Origin: Promethearchaeota archaeon
GTDB lineage: Archaea; Asgardarchaeota; Lokiarchaeia; Sigynarchaeales; SOKP01
DNA length: 49,889 bases
Direction of reading: 5' to 3'
Assembly: GCA_019058515.1 (NCBI GenBank)
Contig: JAHPYY010000011.1
Span: forward strand, 1-49,889
The notes below the pieces were generated by a model, which had not been told where the DNA came from, made no database searches, and was given only the letters and a program-made list of their open reading frames with translations. Positions 35,550-44,930 of this stretch are shown here, in pieces; within the stretch, counting starts at the first letter, position 1, and every line of letters starts with the position of its first letter. Both the position numbers and the translations under genes were made by a program.

Positions 35550-38269
35550 TGTAACTTACCTCCAAAATTCATTCCAGATTGCGTACTCTTAAATTGTTGG
35601 AATACAGTAAAAATCGTATTAAAATACATTCCAAACTGAAAAGTACCCGACCTCCATTGAAGCCTTAAAGGCATAATCGATGCTTTAACCATATTAAAAC
35701 ATTTTTCTAAATCTGGTAAATGGAAGATTCGATCAAGTTCTGCTTTGAATGTTGTAAAACTAAATGGGTCTCCCACCTCCACCTCCCCTAAAGCAGCAAG
35801 GACGATATCCTTTTTTGCTTTAAATATATTATGCTGCCTCTTTATCTGTTGTACATATTCATATATGTTATTACAGAAACCATCAAAATCATCAGGAGTG
35901 TATTCATGTCCTAATTCTCTACTAAGCTCAACTTTTGAAAGACTTCCCCAGTCGACATCAAGACCTTTCATAGGGACAATTTGGATACCTTGATTTCGAG
36001 CTTCATTAAGAATTTTTACTGGCTCGGGATTGTTTATAGATCCAGCAGTAGCAAGAAATAATACTAAATCCGTTGAAACCAGATTGGCATCATCCATTGG
36101 TAAGATTCCAAAAACTTCTGGTTGACCTTCGAGAAATTTGATAAGATCTGGAATCCGATGAGCATCTGCATCAACTCCTGCGTGAATAATCATAATTGCT
36201 ATACTAGATCGTTGACGGCAATAATCTAGAATAGCTGCTGCGTCTCTGGTAGCAACTTCTTTTTCTTCATCTGATAACGGATTTTCATTAAAATTTAATT
36301 TTGCAAGACTTTTCATAGGCCAAATAAAGTAGGGTAGCTCAGAAAACTGATTGTAGGATAGATCGAGTGATACCAGTGACAATTTTGTTATAGATTCTGG
36401 TAGTTTTGTTAATTTATTTAATGTCAAATTGAGATTTTGCAAAGAAGTCAATTCACTTATTGATGGAGGTAATACTTCAAAACCGCAAACTCCTGCATAA
36501 AGAAAATTAAGAGTTTTCAGATTTCCAATACACTCAGGCAACTTATTAAGAGTTCTATTAGTGCTAATTTGTAATTGAGTAATTTTAGGTAAATTACAAA
36601 TAGAATTCGGTAAAGTCTCAAGTTTACATTCATTCACTTGTAAAATCTCTAAATTTTCTAGTTGATCAATGGTATCTGGTAAGGTAGTTAAAGAATTATC
36701 ATTAACCTCCAAAATTTTAAGACTCTTTAATTCACCAATCGTCTCGGGAAGATTTACTAAATTATTTTTATTAAGAATTAATTCTTCTAAAGCAGTCATT
36801 TTACCAATAGTAGGTGGAAGTTCCTTTAAATTATTGCTATTCAATTTTAGTTGTTTAACTGAACTTAATCCTTCTAAAGTATCAGGTAAAGTAATAAGTC
36901 GATTTTCTTCAAGAAAAACTTCTATTAACTTGGATAATTTTCCAAAACTCATAGGAAGGGTTTCTAATCCTATATTTTGAGCTCTTAACGATTGTAGGGC
37001 TTGTAAACCTCCTATACTCTCTGGTAGAGTAACCAATTGATTTGAAGCTATTTGAAAATCTTTTAAAGCAGTTAGATTTCCAATACTATTCGGTAGCTCT
37101 TTTATGTTATTTCCCGTAAGTCCAAAACTTCCTAATGCAGTTAATTGTCCAATTGAATCAGGTAATTCTCGAATTTGAGAATGAAATGCCTGTAGATTTT
37201 TAAGTGCAGTTAATTCTCCAATTGAATCGGGCAACTCTCGAACCTGAGTATGAGTTAAGGTTAATTGTTCTAAGGCTTTCATATTTGTAAAAATATCAGG
37301 CAGTTCTCTAAGCGGGTTTTCCGATAATTTGAGATAAACTAACGATCTGCATAATTGTAAACTCTCAGGTAGAGAATCAATATCGTTTTTTTCTAAATCT
37401 AGATGCCTTAAGTTTGTAAGATTATCAAATGATTTAGGTAAAGACGAGAGTTTATTTTCTGTTAAATTCAATTCTTCTAGAAAAACACAGTTACCTATTG
37501 ATTCAGGTAAAGTAACTAAACTTAAATTTCTAAGATAAAGACTAACAATGTGATTTTCTTGAGCTCTAAATCCAAAATTATCCATCCAACTTCTTAATTC
37601 ACCTTTTGCACCCTCTGGGGGAGGAAGTTGCATTTGTTTGTTGATTATCGCTTGTGCCATTTGTTTAACGTATAGTTTTATAGTTTCCTGATTTACCTGA
37701 AATATTGCTTTTACCTGAGCAATGGATGGATGGTTTTCCCCCATAGCGGCCACTCCTGCTTCATAGGCTTCTTTTAATAAAGTTTGATACTCTGAAGTTA
37801 AAATTGCTAAGTAATAATCTTCAGATGCTTTTTCCAAGTCTTCTAAGGAGGGATCTGTCGCGGCTAAATTGCTTAAGTCTTGTAGTTTTGGTTGAAGTAA
37901 AAATTGAAGCTTTTGGTTGAGATAAGAAAATTTTGCCGATTTTTTTCCAACTTCTCTAGCGACCGACTCGTCCATTTCTAAACTTCGTTTGAGATCCTTA
38001 ACATATTGGTGGTCTTCTCCATACATAGCTTTAAGTTGACTATATTGTGCTTCCAATTGTGTCTTACCCTGAGGTGTTACCATATTCAAACAAGCTTGAA
38101 TCGTTTCTTCTTCAATTTCTTCCAAGGTTTTCTCCTTTGGTTGAGCTCCGGGAGGTTGTCGTACCTCAAGACAAGGAATATCTTTCCCTAATAAACTTTT
38201 TAACTCTTCAAGAAAATTTGCTTCATTCGCATATAGTTGGACATTGTTATATTCTTTCAGTTCGGTCAT
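35546..38269 (-). CDS. leucine-rich repeat protein with degenerate TIR-like domain
   Basis: A 907-residue paralogue of the gene that follows it. Residues ~1-225 are a helical N-terminal domain absent from the partner (two similar helical units, with YSQLKAMYGEDHQYVKDLK and YEAGVAAMGENHPSIAQVK). About 18 LRRs of the same 23-residue type follow (~235-670). The TIR-like domain (~688-815) begins SIAIMIIHAGVDADAHR. In the position of the partner's Glu702 it has Ile753/Leu754 (EPVKILNEA), so NADase activity is probably lost. The C-terminal helical module is shared (~825-907). The repeated N-terminal units resemble tetratricopeptide repeats. The role is unknown; a sensor or scaffold partner is plausible. 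Confidence 0.82.
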   Translation of the reverse strand: MTELKEYNNVQLYANEANFLEELKSLLGKDIPCLEVRQPPGAQPKEKTLEEIEEETIQACLNMVTPQGKTQLEAQYSQLKAMYGEDHQYVKDLKRSLEMDESVAREVGKKSAKFSYLNQKLQFLLQPKLQDLSNLAATDPSLEDLEKASEDYYLAILTSEYQTLLKEAYEAGVAAMGENHPSIAQVKAIFQVNQETIKLYVKQMAQAIINKQMQLPPPEGAKGELRSWMDNFGFRAQENHIVSLYLRNLSLVTLPESIGNCVFLEELNLTENKLSSLPKSFDNLTNLRHLDLEKNDIDSLPESLQLCRSLVYLKLSENPLRELPDIFTNMKALEQLTLTHTQVRELPDSIGELTALKNLQAFHSQIRELPDSIGQLTALGSFGLTGNNIKELPNSIGNLTALKDFQIASNQLVTLPESIGGLQALQSLRAQNIGLETLPMSFGKLSKLIEVFLEENRLITLPDTLEGLSSVKQLKLNSNNLKELPPTIGKMTALEELILNKNNLVNLPETIGELKSLKILEVNDNSLTTLPDTIDQLENLEILQVNECKLETLPNSICNLPKITQLQISTNRTLNKLPECIGNLKTLNFLYAGVCGFEVLPPSISELTSLQNLNLTLNKLTKLPESITKLSLVSLDLSYNQFSELPYFIWPMKSLAKLNFNENPLSDEEKEVATRDAAAILDYCRQRSSIAIMIIHAGVDADAHRIPDLIKFLEGQPEVFGILPMDDANLVSTDLVLFLATAGSINNPEPVKILNEARNQGIQIVPMKGLDVDWGSLSKVELSRELGHEYTPDDFDGFCNNIYEYVQQIKRQHNIFKAKKDIVLAALGEVEVGDPFSFTTFKAELDRIFHLPDLEKCFNMVKASIMPLRLQWRSGTFQFGMYFNTIFTVFQQFKSTQSGMNFGGKLQ

Positions 38270-38640
38270 TATATTCGCCTATTTTCAATTTTTGCTTAAA
38301 TTAAGGTTTTTATTTAGATTTCTTATTTAATTTATTAAAATAATTGCATTTATGTTAATCACTATTTAAATGTATTTTTAATTCCAAGATCTTATTCTGA
38401 GGGTTGTTGCAATCTCTGGGCATCTTGTTGATCTTTCATAAAGCCATATTATTGTTTACTCTTTTTTAAAACTTTTTTTATCATAAGTAAGTTTTTTCTC
38501 ATTTTTTATAGACCTCAAAATTAATTATTAGAAACATTTAGATTACATAGAAGAATACAATAAGTTAAGGTTGATTTAAAATCTCTTGAAATTCTGCCAG
38601 CGACAATGGACCAGAGGAAAAAATTGAGAAAAGTATAGAA
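38270..38640. other. 371-base gap upstream of the LRR pair
   Basis: AT-rich promoter region for the minus-strand LRR operon (TATA-like TCTAAATAAAAA around 38305-38318 on that strand). On the plus strand, faint similarity to the N terminus of the downstream polyferredoxin may extend back from 38641 but is too decayed to delimit. No other feature is visible. Confidence 0.4.
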
Positions 38641-38852
38641 GTTCTTTCGGAACGACTCATTCTCAATTGGCACTATCAAAATGTGAACAAGAAACTCACA
38701 CATGACATTACAAAATGCATCGGATGTAGTTTATGTAAGATAGTTTGTCCAGTCGATGCGATCGAAGTTGGACCTGTCCCAGAAATTGCTTAAGGAATAC
38801 TAGACGATTCGACTCCAAAGATTTTGATTGATCATGAAAAGTGTTGTTACTC
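38641..38852 (+). pseudogene. relic of a polyferredoxin gene
   Basis: Read from 38641, the frame codes for LILNWHYQNVNKKLTHDI, then KCIGCSLCKIVCPVDAIEVG, closely matching residues 31-68 of the intact polyferredoxin at 40237 (FILNWKFKDVDKKLTYDI and KCIGCSLCKLVCPVDAIELG). The match continues through a TAA at 38791, where the intact gene has CAA, to DHEKCCYS near 38852. There it breaks off, with the second cluster's next Cys replaced by Ser. There is no start codon. It is a decayed tandem duplicate that runs in frame into the following mosaic gene. Confidence 0.8.
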
Positions 38853-39993
38853 TAATAAATTTTTTGTAGGGCACATTGATATAATTCTTTATTCACATTC
38901 GCAATTAATAATTAGCGATTACAAATTGAATGAAGAACAAATTTTTAGATCTACTCTCCAACTTATCATCTACAACTATTTATTGAAGCGCAAACTAGAA
39001 GAATATAATTTTAAAAATTGTCAAAACATTATTTGTGTATTTTTTACTAAAGATGTGGCGTATTCTTTCAATCCTGAAAAATTATATCCTAAGCTTATTG
39101 AATTTATTGAACGAATGAATTCTCAAAGAAAAGCACCACTCTTAACCAGAACTATCCCTAAATCTACAGAAAAACTGAAAAATGCTTGCTCTTTTAGAGA
39201 AGTTAATCTAATGATAAAGTATGAAGGAAAAACAATGATTATTAAATTTATAAATACTAAATGGGAAATGCTTTATATTATTTTGATGACTATTTTTGCG
39301 ATTATAATGATAATATGTAATGTAATTGCGAAAAATGGTTGGGACTTATTTGTTATCGCTACGATTGTGTGGCTATTGTGTTCGATTTATATTCCAAAAT
39401 ATACAACTACGCGTTCTAGGACATTCATAATTCTTGTTTTTTTTATATTTCTCGATGGAATTATCGACAGCTTGTCTACAGGATTTTGGAATTGGATTGG
39501 GTACCCTTGGATTTTATGGTATAATTATGGGTTGTATCCATTAATACATCCACTTAGTGTCATCTATCTCGTGACTCTATGGATATTTTCCATACCTATT
39601 AGGTCTCTTATAATAGGAAAATATTTTGTCATAAATTATTATAATGTAGATTTCAACGATCGACCACAAAGATTTGAAAAAATCGTTAATAGAGAGAATA
39701 AGAGAATTTTATTATTTTATTTTACAGGATTGGTTATTGTAATGAGTTTCATCTGTGATTGGATTAATTTCTTAGTAAGACCAGAAATACCCGATTTTGA
39801 GAATTATATTCCACCACTTGGTCTCTGGACCCCTGAAAAGATGGCAATAAGAACGACAATACTTTTAATAGTTGGGGTATATTGTTTTTATTTAGCCGTT
39901 CAAGAAAAAGAAACTAAGGGCTCATCAATACTAATTCTTCTTCTTCTGATTTTAATAATAAGTTCAGTTACATTTTTAATCGCATTTATCTGA
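38824..39993 (+). CDS. mosaic: ferredoxin scrap, RecB/Cas4-like nuclease core, membrane domain
   Basis: A 389-residue frame from TTG. Residues 1-9 (IDHEKCCY) come from the ferredoxin relic. Residues 14-135 hold a PD-(D/E)XK set of RecB/Cas4 type: GHID (Asp19), SDYK (Asp32, Lys34) and the QhxxY motif QLIIY (Gln46, Tyr50), with a lone Cys near the end (NACSFRE). The N-terminal part of such a nuclease is missing. From an internal ATG at 39235 the rest (~138-389) is a membrane protein with about six hydrophobic helices. It may be one fusion gene, or a nuclease remnant plus a separate membrane-protein gene starting at 39235. The nuclease catalytic residues survive. Expression is uncertain. Confidence 0.6.
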   Translation: MIDHEKCCYSNKFFVGHIDIILYSHSQLIISDYKLNEEQIFRSTLQLIIYNYLLKRKLEEYNFKNCQNIICVFFTKDVAYSFNPEKLYPKLIEFIERMNSQRKAPLLTRTIPKSTEKLKNACSFREVNLMIKYEGKTMIIKFINTKWEMLYIILMTIFAIIMIICNVIAKNGWDLFVIATIVWLLCSIYIPKYTTTRSRTFIILVFFIFLDGIIDSLSTGFWNWIGYPWILWYNYGLYPLIHPLSVIYLVTLWIFSIPIRSLIIGKYFVINYYNVDFNDRPQRFEKIVNRENKRILLFYFTGLVIVMSFICDWINFLVRPEIPDFENYIPPLGLWTPEKMAIRTTILLIVGVYCFYLAVQEKETKGSSILILLLLILIISSVTFLIAFI

Positions 39994-40236
39994 CTAATAT
40001 TATTCTTGCGAACATCTAAAAATCAGAATTTTTATTAATTAAGAAGAAGATACATCAGCTCGTTCAATAAGCCCATTGGCTTATTTACTCATCATATTAA
40101 TATATAAATTTAAGTTTCATTATTTTTATAGTTTAAAAGGAGAATCAATTCTACAATTCCATTAATATTTCTAATGATTAATCTTAATACTAATTAAACA
40201 ATACGATAATTAGATTTAATTCAAACTATTTCTGAT

Positions 40237-41316
40237 TTGATTAGAATTGTGTCTGGAGCAGAATTAAAAAATTCACATGAAAAAAAGGATGAAATAGATA
40301 AAAGCTTGGATATAGTTCCAGATCAATTTATATTAAATTGGAAATTCAAGGATGTAGATAAGAAACTTACATACGATATTAAGAAATGTATTGGCTGTTC
40401 TTTATGCAAATTAGTATGCCCTGTTGATGCTATAGAACTTGGTCCCATTTCAGATATCGCACAGGAAAAGATAGATAATTCGAATCCTAAAATCTTAGTC
40501 GACCACGAAAAATGTTGCTATTGCATGTTGTGCGCAGTTGTGTGCCCTAATGATGCGTTCCATGAAGAAATAGAACCAGAGGGTCAAATTAACCTCGAAG
40601 AATATCCTTCTATTGGCAAATTTTACAAGATAGATAAAGCTAATTGTATTGAAGATCAGGAAAATGATGTTTGTAGGTTATGCTTAACTGTTAGGGACAG
40701 GAATAACATTGAAGATTATTACTTAATTGAAAAAAAATGTCCAACCAATTGTTTTCACATTGATTCTCCAATTAAGGGAGAAGTGATTATAAAGAAAAAC
40801 ATGCTACATAAATGTTCTCCAGAAAATTGTAAAGCCTGTGTCAATATCTGTCCAGTAGAATCTTTCTTTGTCCCTGAAACGGCAGAAGACGTGTTAAAAT
40901 ACGGTAAGATAGCATGCAACGAAGATGAATGCTTTTACTGCGGAGCTTGTGAAAATTCGTGTCCAGACGATTTAATAATTGTAAAAAGAAACGATATTGG
41001 GATTGTCGAACCCAAGAAAGCTGGTAATTTCGCTTGGAAAGAAGCATGGATCCGTAGTATAAAAGAAATATTGAGAAGAAGGTTAGTTGAAAGCAAAGAT
41101 CAAATCCCTATCACTATTATCGAAAAGGAAGTTGAAACGGCGAAGGAAAAAGTTATAAGGCAAATCCCTCAATTATCCAAAGAAGACAAGGAGGAATTAT
41201 CGCGATTAAACGATAAAATCCAAAAATTTCTCTGTTCTTCAAAGATTAGATATTGGATAAAAGATAAAAAACTGGATAAAATCTCAAAGGATTTAAGAAA
41301 AGTACTATCAGAGTAA
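40237..41316 (+). CDS. polyferredoxin, FwdF/FmdF-like
   Basis: A 359-residue electron-transfer protein with several [4Fe-4S] motifs: CIGCSLCKLVCP (51-62), CYCMLCAVVCP (94-104), CKACVNICP (about 201-209) and CFYCGACENSCP (about 226-237). A more degenerate Cys stretch lies between (CRLCLTVRD to KKCPTNC). FwdF polyferredoxins of formylmethanofuran dehydrogenase are similar in size and start (CIGCxLCxxVCPVDAIELGP), but this one has fewer clusters and a lysine-rich helical tail (~270-359). A TTG start with no good ribosome site is odd. A decayed duplicate lies 1.6 kb upstream. No fwdABCD genes are in view, so its partner is unknown. Confidence 0.75.
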   Translation: MIRIVSGAELKNSHEKKDEIDKSLDIVPDQFILNWKFKDVDKKLTYDIKKCIGCSLCKLVCPVDAIELGPISDIAQEKIDNSNPKILVDHEKCCYCMLCAVVCPNDAFHEEIEPEGQINLEEYPSIGKFYKIDKANCIEDQENDVCRLCLTVRDRNNIEDYYLIEKKCPTNCFHIDSPIKGEVIIKKNMLHKCSPENCKACVNICPVESFFVPETAEDVLKYGKIACNEDECFYCGACENSCPDDLIIVKRNDIGIVEPKKAGNFAWKEAWIRSIKEILRRRLVESKDQIPITIIEKEVETAKEKVIRQIPQLSKEDKEELSRLNDKIQKFLCSSKIRYWIKDKKLDKISKDLRKVLSE

Positions 41317-41396
41317 AAAAATTACTGATAAGCGAAAAAAATTATTAAATCGTTGATTTTTTATATTCAATTAACTAAAACGCTTTAGAAAAAAGA

Positions 41397-41669
41397 ATGT
41401 CAAATCAAAATATCTTTAAAATAATTGGAACAATAAAGGATGTTAAAGGTCATTGTACAGCTCACCACAAGGTTGGACAAGAAATTGAACTAAGCTGCCA
41501 TAATGCAAACGAACTATGTGGTTTTTTTTATCACGACATATTTCCAACACTCGAAACGCTTCAATTCGGAGGATCTTTTCCATGGAGTCCAGATCCAGAT
41601 AAAGTAGAAGTAGAATGTCCTGATAGGCAAAATATTGTCAAAATGGAGCTCAAGCGAATTAGAAAATAA
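41397..41669 (+). CDS. TIGR04076-type small cysteine protein
   Basis: A 90-residue protein matching the TIGR04076 pattern: GHCTAHHKVGQEIEL, then CGFFYHDIFPTLETLQFGGSF, then ECPDRQNIVKMELKRI. Conserved cysteines (Cys20, Cys34, Cys42, Cys75 by rough count) and a Gly-rich strand could bind metal. The function of the family is not known. It is 80 bases after the polyferredoxin and may be co-expressed. Confidence 0.75.
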   Translation: MSNQNIFKIIGTIKDVKGHCTAHHKVGQEIELSCHNANELCGFFYHDIFPTLETLQFGGSFPWSPDPDKVEVECPDRQNIVKMELKRIRK

Positions 41670-42052
41670 TTTAAGCTCACATATATATCTACCTATCTAT
41701 TTTTTTATTACAATTCATTAAAATGGAATAATATCAAATTTGAATTTAATTTGATTGACCATGATTTTCGATTATTTATCTAGCAATCCAAGTTAAAATC
41801 ATCTCTATCATTAAGATAGGTTTAATAAGAAAAAACAAGCTATAACAAATTGATTCTTCCCTTTTTTTATTAGTATCTCGCTAAAATATTACTCTGACTG
41901 ATAAACTGATTTAAACATCAATCCCATAAAATATATATAAAATTGTGGTCTTACTTTTTTTTATTAGATTATTTTAGCAAGATTTTGGATAGTTATCCAA
42001 AGGAGCTCTTCCAAATAGAATTAATGTCAAATTACCCCATAAAACGAAAAAA
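41670..42052 (+). other. 383-base AT-rich gap before the signal peptidase
   Basis: No gene or RNA recognised. A TATA-like ATATATATAA (41931-41940) about 110 bases before the signal peptidase frame may be its promoter. AAAGGAGCTC at 41999-42008 is a ribosome-site-like stretch too far from the TTG used. Confidence 0.4.
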
Positions 42053-42604
42053 TTGTCTCATTCTATTAAATTTACAGTAATTGGATTAATATGCACGATA
42101 ATCTTCGGGACTTTAATTTTACATTTGTCGTTGAGGATAGGACTCAACACTCAACATCCATTTGGAGTGGTTTGGTCTGGTTCGATGGAACCAGCAATTC
42201 GAAAAGGTGATTTAGTAATAATAAGAGGAGTAGATGCTGTTTACATAAGAGATGGGAATGGAAATAATAATACAGGCGATGTGATTGCTTTTAACGCACA
42301 AGGATTGTGGAACGAAGCTCCAGACGAGCCAATTGTGCATCGAGTAATAAACAAATGGAAAGAGGGAGGACTGTGGTATTTTCAAACTAAGGGTGACGCA
42401 AATTACTACATGGATAAGGCTCCTATACCAGAAAATAGAGTTTTGGGAGTAGTTTGTGCAAAGGTACCCTTTATAGGCTTTTTGTTAATATTTTTTGTGG
42501 ATTTAAGGTATTTTGGGATTCTTGTCATTTGTATGCTTATTATACTCGTCAGTATAGTCGTAACTAATAGGAAAAAGAAATTTAATTGGAAGTACTATCA
42601 ATAA
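42053..42604 (+). CDS. signal peptidase I, archaeal/ER (Sec11) type
   Basis: A 183-residue membrane protease that removes signal peptides of secreted proteins outside the membrane. An N-terminal helix (about 6-27) anchors it. The nucleophile is in SGSMEPAIRKGD. As in archaeal and ER enzymes, His replaces the bacterial Lys (IVHRVINKW). The Asp of TKGDAN and the box DKAPIPENRVLGVV follow. A second hydrophobic helix is near the C terminus (about 143-172). The start (TTG) is uncertain: an upstream ATG (42024) is in another frame, and the best ribosome-like site is 50 bases upstream. Confidence 0.85.
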   Translation: MSHSIKFTVIGLICTIIFGTLILHLSLRIGLNTQHPFGVVWSGSMEPAIRKGDLVIIRGVDAVYIRDGNGNNNTGDVIAFNAQGLWNEAPDEPIVHRVINKWKEGGLWYFQTKGDANYYMDKAPIPENRVLGVVCAKVPFIGFLLIFFVDLRYFGILVICMLIILVSIVVTNRKKKFNWKYYQ

Positions 42605-42715
42605 GTTTATTACTAATCAGCTAACTGCTTGGATATATTATGAAAGAATTCAATAATTAAACTTTTTTAAGACAAAAAATTTCAAAGATTGAGAAAGGAT
42701 CCTTTCCATTTTGAT

Positions 42716-44536
42716 TTAAAATTTAACTAATTTTCCTGAATTAGTATCAAATGTGTTTTTTCGTGAGTCCTTACTAGCCCATTCCTTCTTTAATATGAAC
42801 TTTTGGACCAATTCATTGGCATTTTTTGGTAGTTCTACTTTAAATTCAATGAATCTTGGTACCATAAAGTAAGCCAAATTTTGTTTTAAATAATCCAGAA
42901 ATTCTAGAAAAGTCAATGAAGAATCATTTTTAACCGCCACGCATAGTTTTAAAGCCAATTCAGAGCCATTTTTGATAGGAACCTCAAAAGCGGCGCTTTT
43001 AACAACTGCAGGATGTGAGTCTGCTACACTTTCGACATCCACCGCGAAAAATATATCATCTCCTCTTCGGATCATGTCTGTCTCTCTCCCTAGGTAATAA
43101 AGAAATCCGTCCCTATCTTTGTAGCCAAAATCTCCCGTACGGATCCAACCATTCTTCCCTAATTTAGGCATACCTCGTTTCTCCTCCAAGTTATAGTATT
43201 CTAGTTCAAAAGGAGGTCTCATTCGCGTTATAATCTCTCCAATGTTATTTCTCCCAGGAGGCATGTTGTTTCCATCAGAATCGATGATCCTTATCTCGCA
43301 CCCTCTAATCGGTTTACCAACAGAGCCAAGCTTTCCTCCTTGGGAACCATAAGTATTTATTGCCACTCCAATACCCTCAGTAAGCGCCCAACCTTCTATA
43401 ATTTGTATTCCGAACCTGCTTTCAAATGAATTCCAAATCTTTTTAGATGCTCCAAAACCGAAAGCATACGTCAAAGAATGTTTTCTATCGGTAGTTTTTG
43501 GTTTTTGATTCATCAAATCTGATAAATAGGCGCCTAAATAACAAAAACCTTGTGGTTTGAATTTAATAATATCGTTCCAAAAGTTTTGTGCGTTAAAATC
43601 TTCTGGAATAATAACTGAAGCATTGTAAAACATTGCAGGAATTAGGGTAAAATATTTAGAATACCCTTGGAATAAAGGTATAGGGCAATATATTTTGTGG
43701 TTGGGATTTTTAATTCCAACCTTCTCTAGTTCCTTTCCAACGCCATTTCCCGATAAAACAAAGTGATTTCTATACAATACGCCCTTAGGTTTTCCTGTAG
43801 TTCCTGAAGTGTAGGAAATTTCTAGTGGTTGGAAATTTCTTACTATTACTTTTGGATTGTCAGAATTCTCTGATAAAATATCATTAAAATTGATTTTAGA
43901 CCCGCTAAATTCAAATCCGATGGGGGCGTTTGTAATTAACGCTTTTTTAATCCGAGGTAATCTAGTACTACTCTCTTCGAAATTCTTTAAATAGTTAAAA
44001 TCAAGGATTATTAAATCTGATTCGCTGTTCTTAAGGACATATTCTAACATTCTGCCTTTTAACAAATAACTAATTGGTACTGAGATAAATCCTGCTTTTG
44101 CGACTGCTATCCAGCTAAATATCATATCTGGAGAATTTGGAAGTAATAAAGCAATTTTAGGATTATCTAATTTTAACTTTTTACATAAATCTATAATTCC
44201 ATTACCAATCCGATTTGAAATGTTGTTTACATCCTCGTAAGAATAGCATTGGTCTTGAAAATATATAAAAGGTAAATTATAATTATCTTTAGCTCGCGTT
44301 TCAATCAATTTTGACAAAGTAGCGTCAGAAAATCCATATCTTTGCGTTATTTCTCTCAGACTGTAGGTTTTATGTACAATTAAATTTCCTCCATTTAACT
44401 CTATGATTACTTCCTCTTTGTCTTTAAATGGAAACGATTTATCTTTAGATATTTTACTTGGGATGTACATCCAATAACTTTCATATTTAGCGTTTCCAGA
44501 CTTTTTTTTTGAAATTTTTCCTTTCGCTGTTTTCAT
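42716..44536 (-). CDS. AMP-forming acyl-CoA synthetase-like protein with AbrB-like N terminus
   Basis: A 606-residue adenylate-forming enzyme. Residues ~10-60 look like a SpoVT/AbrB swapped-hairpin module (YWMYIPSKISKDKSFPF, LNGGNLIVHK), rare in this family. The ligase core follows: ISYTSGTTGKPKGV (about 242-255), EGWALTEGIG, and GWIRTGDFGYKDRDGFLYY. The A10 motif, normally PxxxxGK, is LPKNANELVQK, so the Gly-Lys pair is Glu-Leu and the catalytic lysine appears missing. That would weaken the adenylation half-reaction. It resembles CaiC-type ligases. It is divergent from livK. Confidence 0.85.
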   Translation of the reverse strand: MKTAKGKISKKKSGNAKYESYWMYIPSKISKDKSFPFKDKEEVIIELNGGNLIVHKTYSLREITQRYGFSDATLSKLIETRAKDNYNLPFIYFQDQCYSYEDVNNISNRIGNGIIDLCKKLKLDNPKIALLLPNSPDMIFSWIAVAKAGFISVPISYLLKGRMLEYVLKNSESDLIILDFNYLKNFEESSTRLPRIKKALITNAPIGFEFSGSKINFNDILSENSDNPKVIVRNFQPLEISYTSGTTGKPKGVLYRNHFVLSGNGVGKELEKVGIKNPNHKIYCPIPLFQGYSKYFTLIPAMFYNASVIIPEDFNAQNFWNDIIKFKPQGFCYLGAYLSDLMNQKPKTTDRKHSLTYAFGFGASKKIWNSFESRFGIQIIEGWALTEGIGVAINTYGSQGGKLGSVGKPIRGCEIRIIDSDGNNMPPGRNNIGEIITRMRPPFELEYYNLEEKRGMPKLGKNGWIRTGDFGYKDRDGFLYYLGRETDMIRRGDDIFFAVDVESVADSHPAVVKSAAFEVPIKNGSELALKLCVAVKNDSSLTFLEFLDYLKQNLAYFMVPRFIEFKVELPKNANELVQKFILKKEWASKDSRKNTFDTNSGKLVKF

Positions 44537-44930
44537 TGACTTTTACAAATTATGCTTACTAATGTAAAAAATTATTTACTATAGTAATTAATTTTCGAAT
44601 TTAATCTTTTTTCCCAAGAAATTTTGCGTTACTTTTCAATAAATACCGATTTAGAGACCATTGACTATTTTTTCAATAATAATTAACCAGAAAGAAAGTC
44701 TAAGCAGTAATTTGTTCAATTAAAACTTATAGAGTAAACTCATATTACACATTAAGTCGAAGGGCTATATAATTTGACACTTAAGTAATTGGAGTTTCAT
44801 TAAAACAGTTTACTACCGTAATATAGTTTTATCAACCCAAAAAAAATTAAACTTTAAATAATATTAAAATGAAATTACCTATTGACAATCTAAATATAAT
44901 AAAACTTTTTAACAAAAAGTGATCTATGAT
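44537..44930. other. 394-base divergent promoter region, ligase / livK
   Basis: AT-rich, no open frame or RNA recognised. TATA-like TTTAAATA (44853-44860) lies 70 bases before the livK ATG, and TATATAAT (44766-44773) is an alternative. The ligase promoter must be at the other end. Confidence 0.4.

Noticed and set aside
38824..39993. Intact Cas4 gene of a CRISPR system
   Set aside because: Only the central nuclease motifs are present, the N-terminal part and most FeS cysteines are missing, and no CRISPR repeats or other cas genes are in the window.
44919..44930. GTG start for livK at 44919
   Set aside because: This GTG is part of a GTGAT ribosome-site-like element correctly spaced from ATG 44931.
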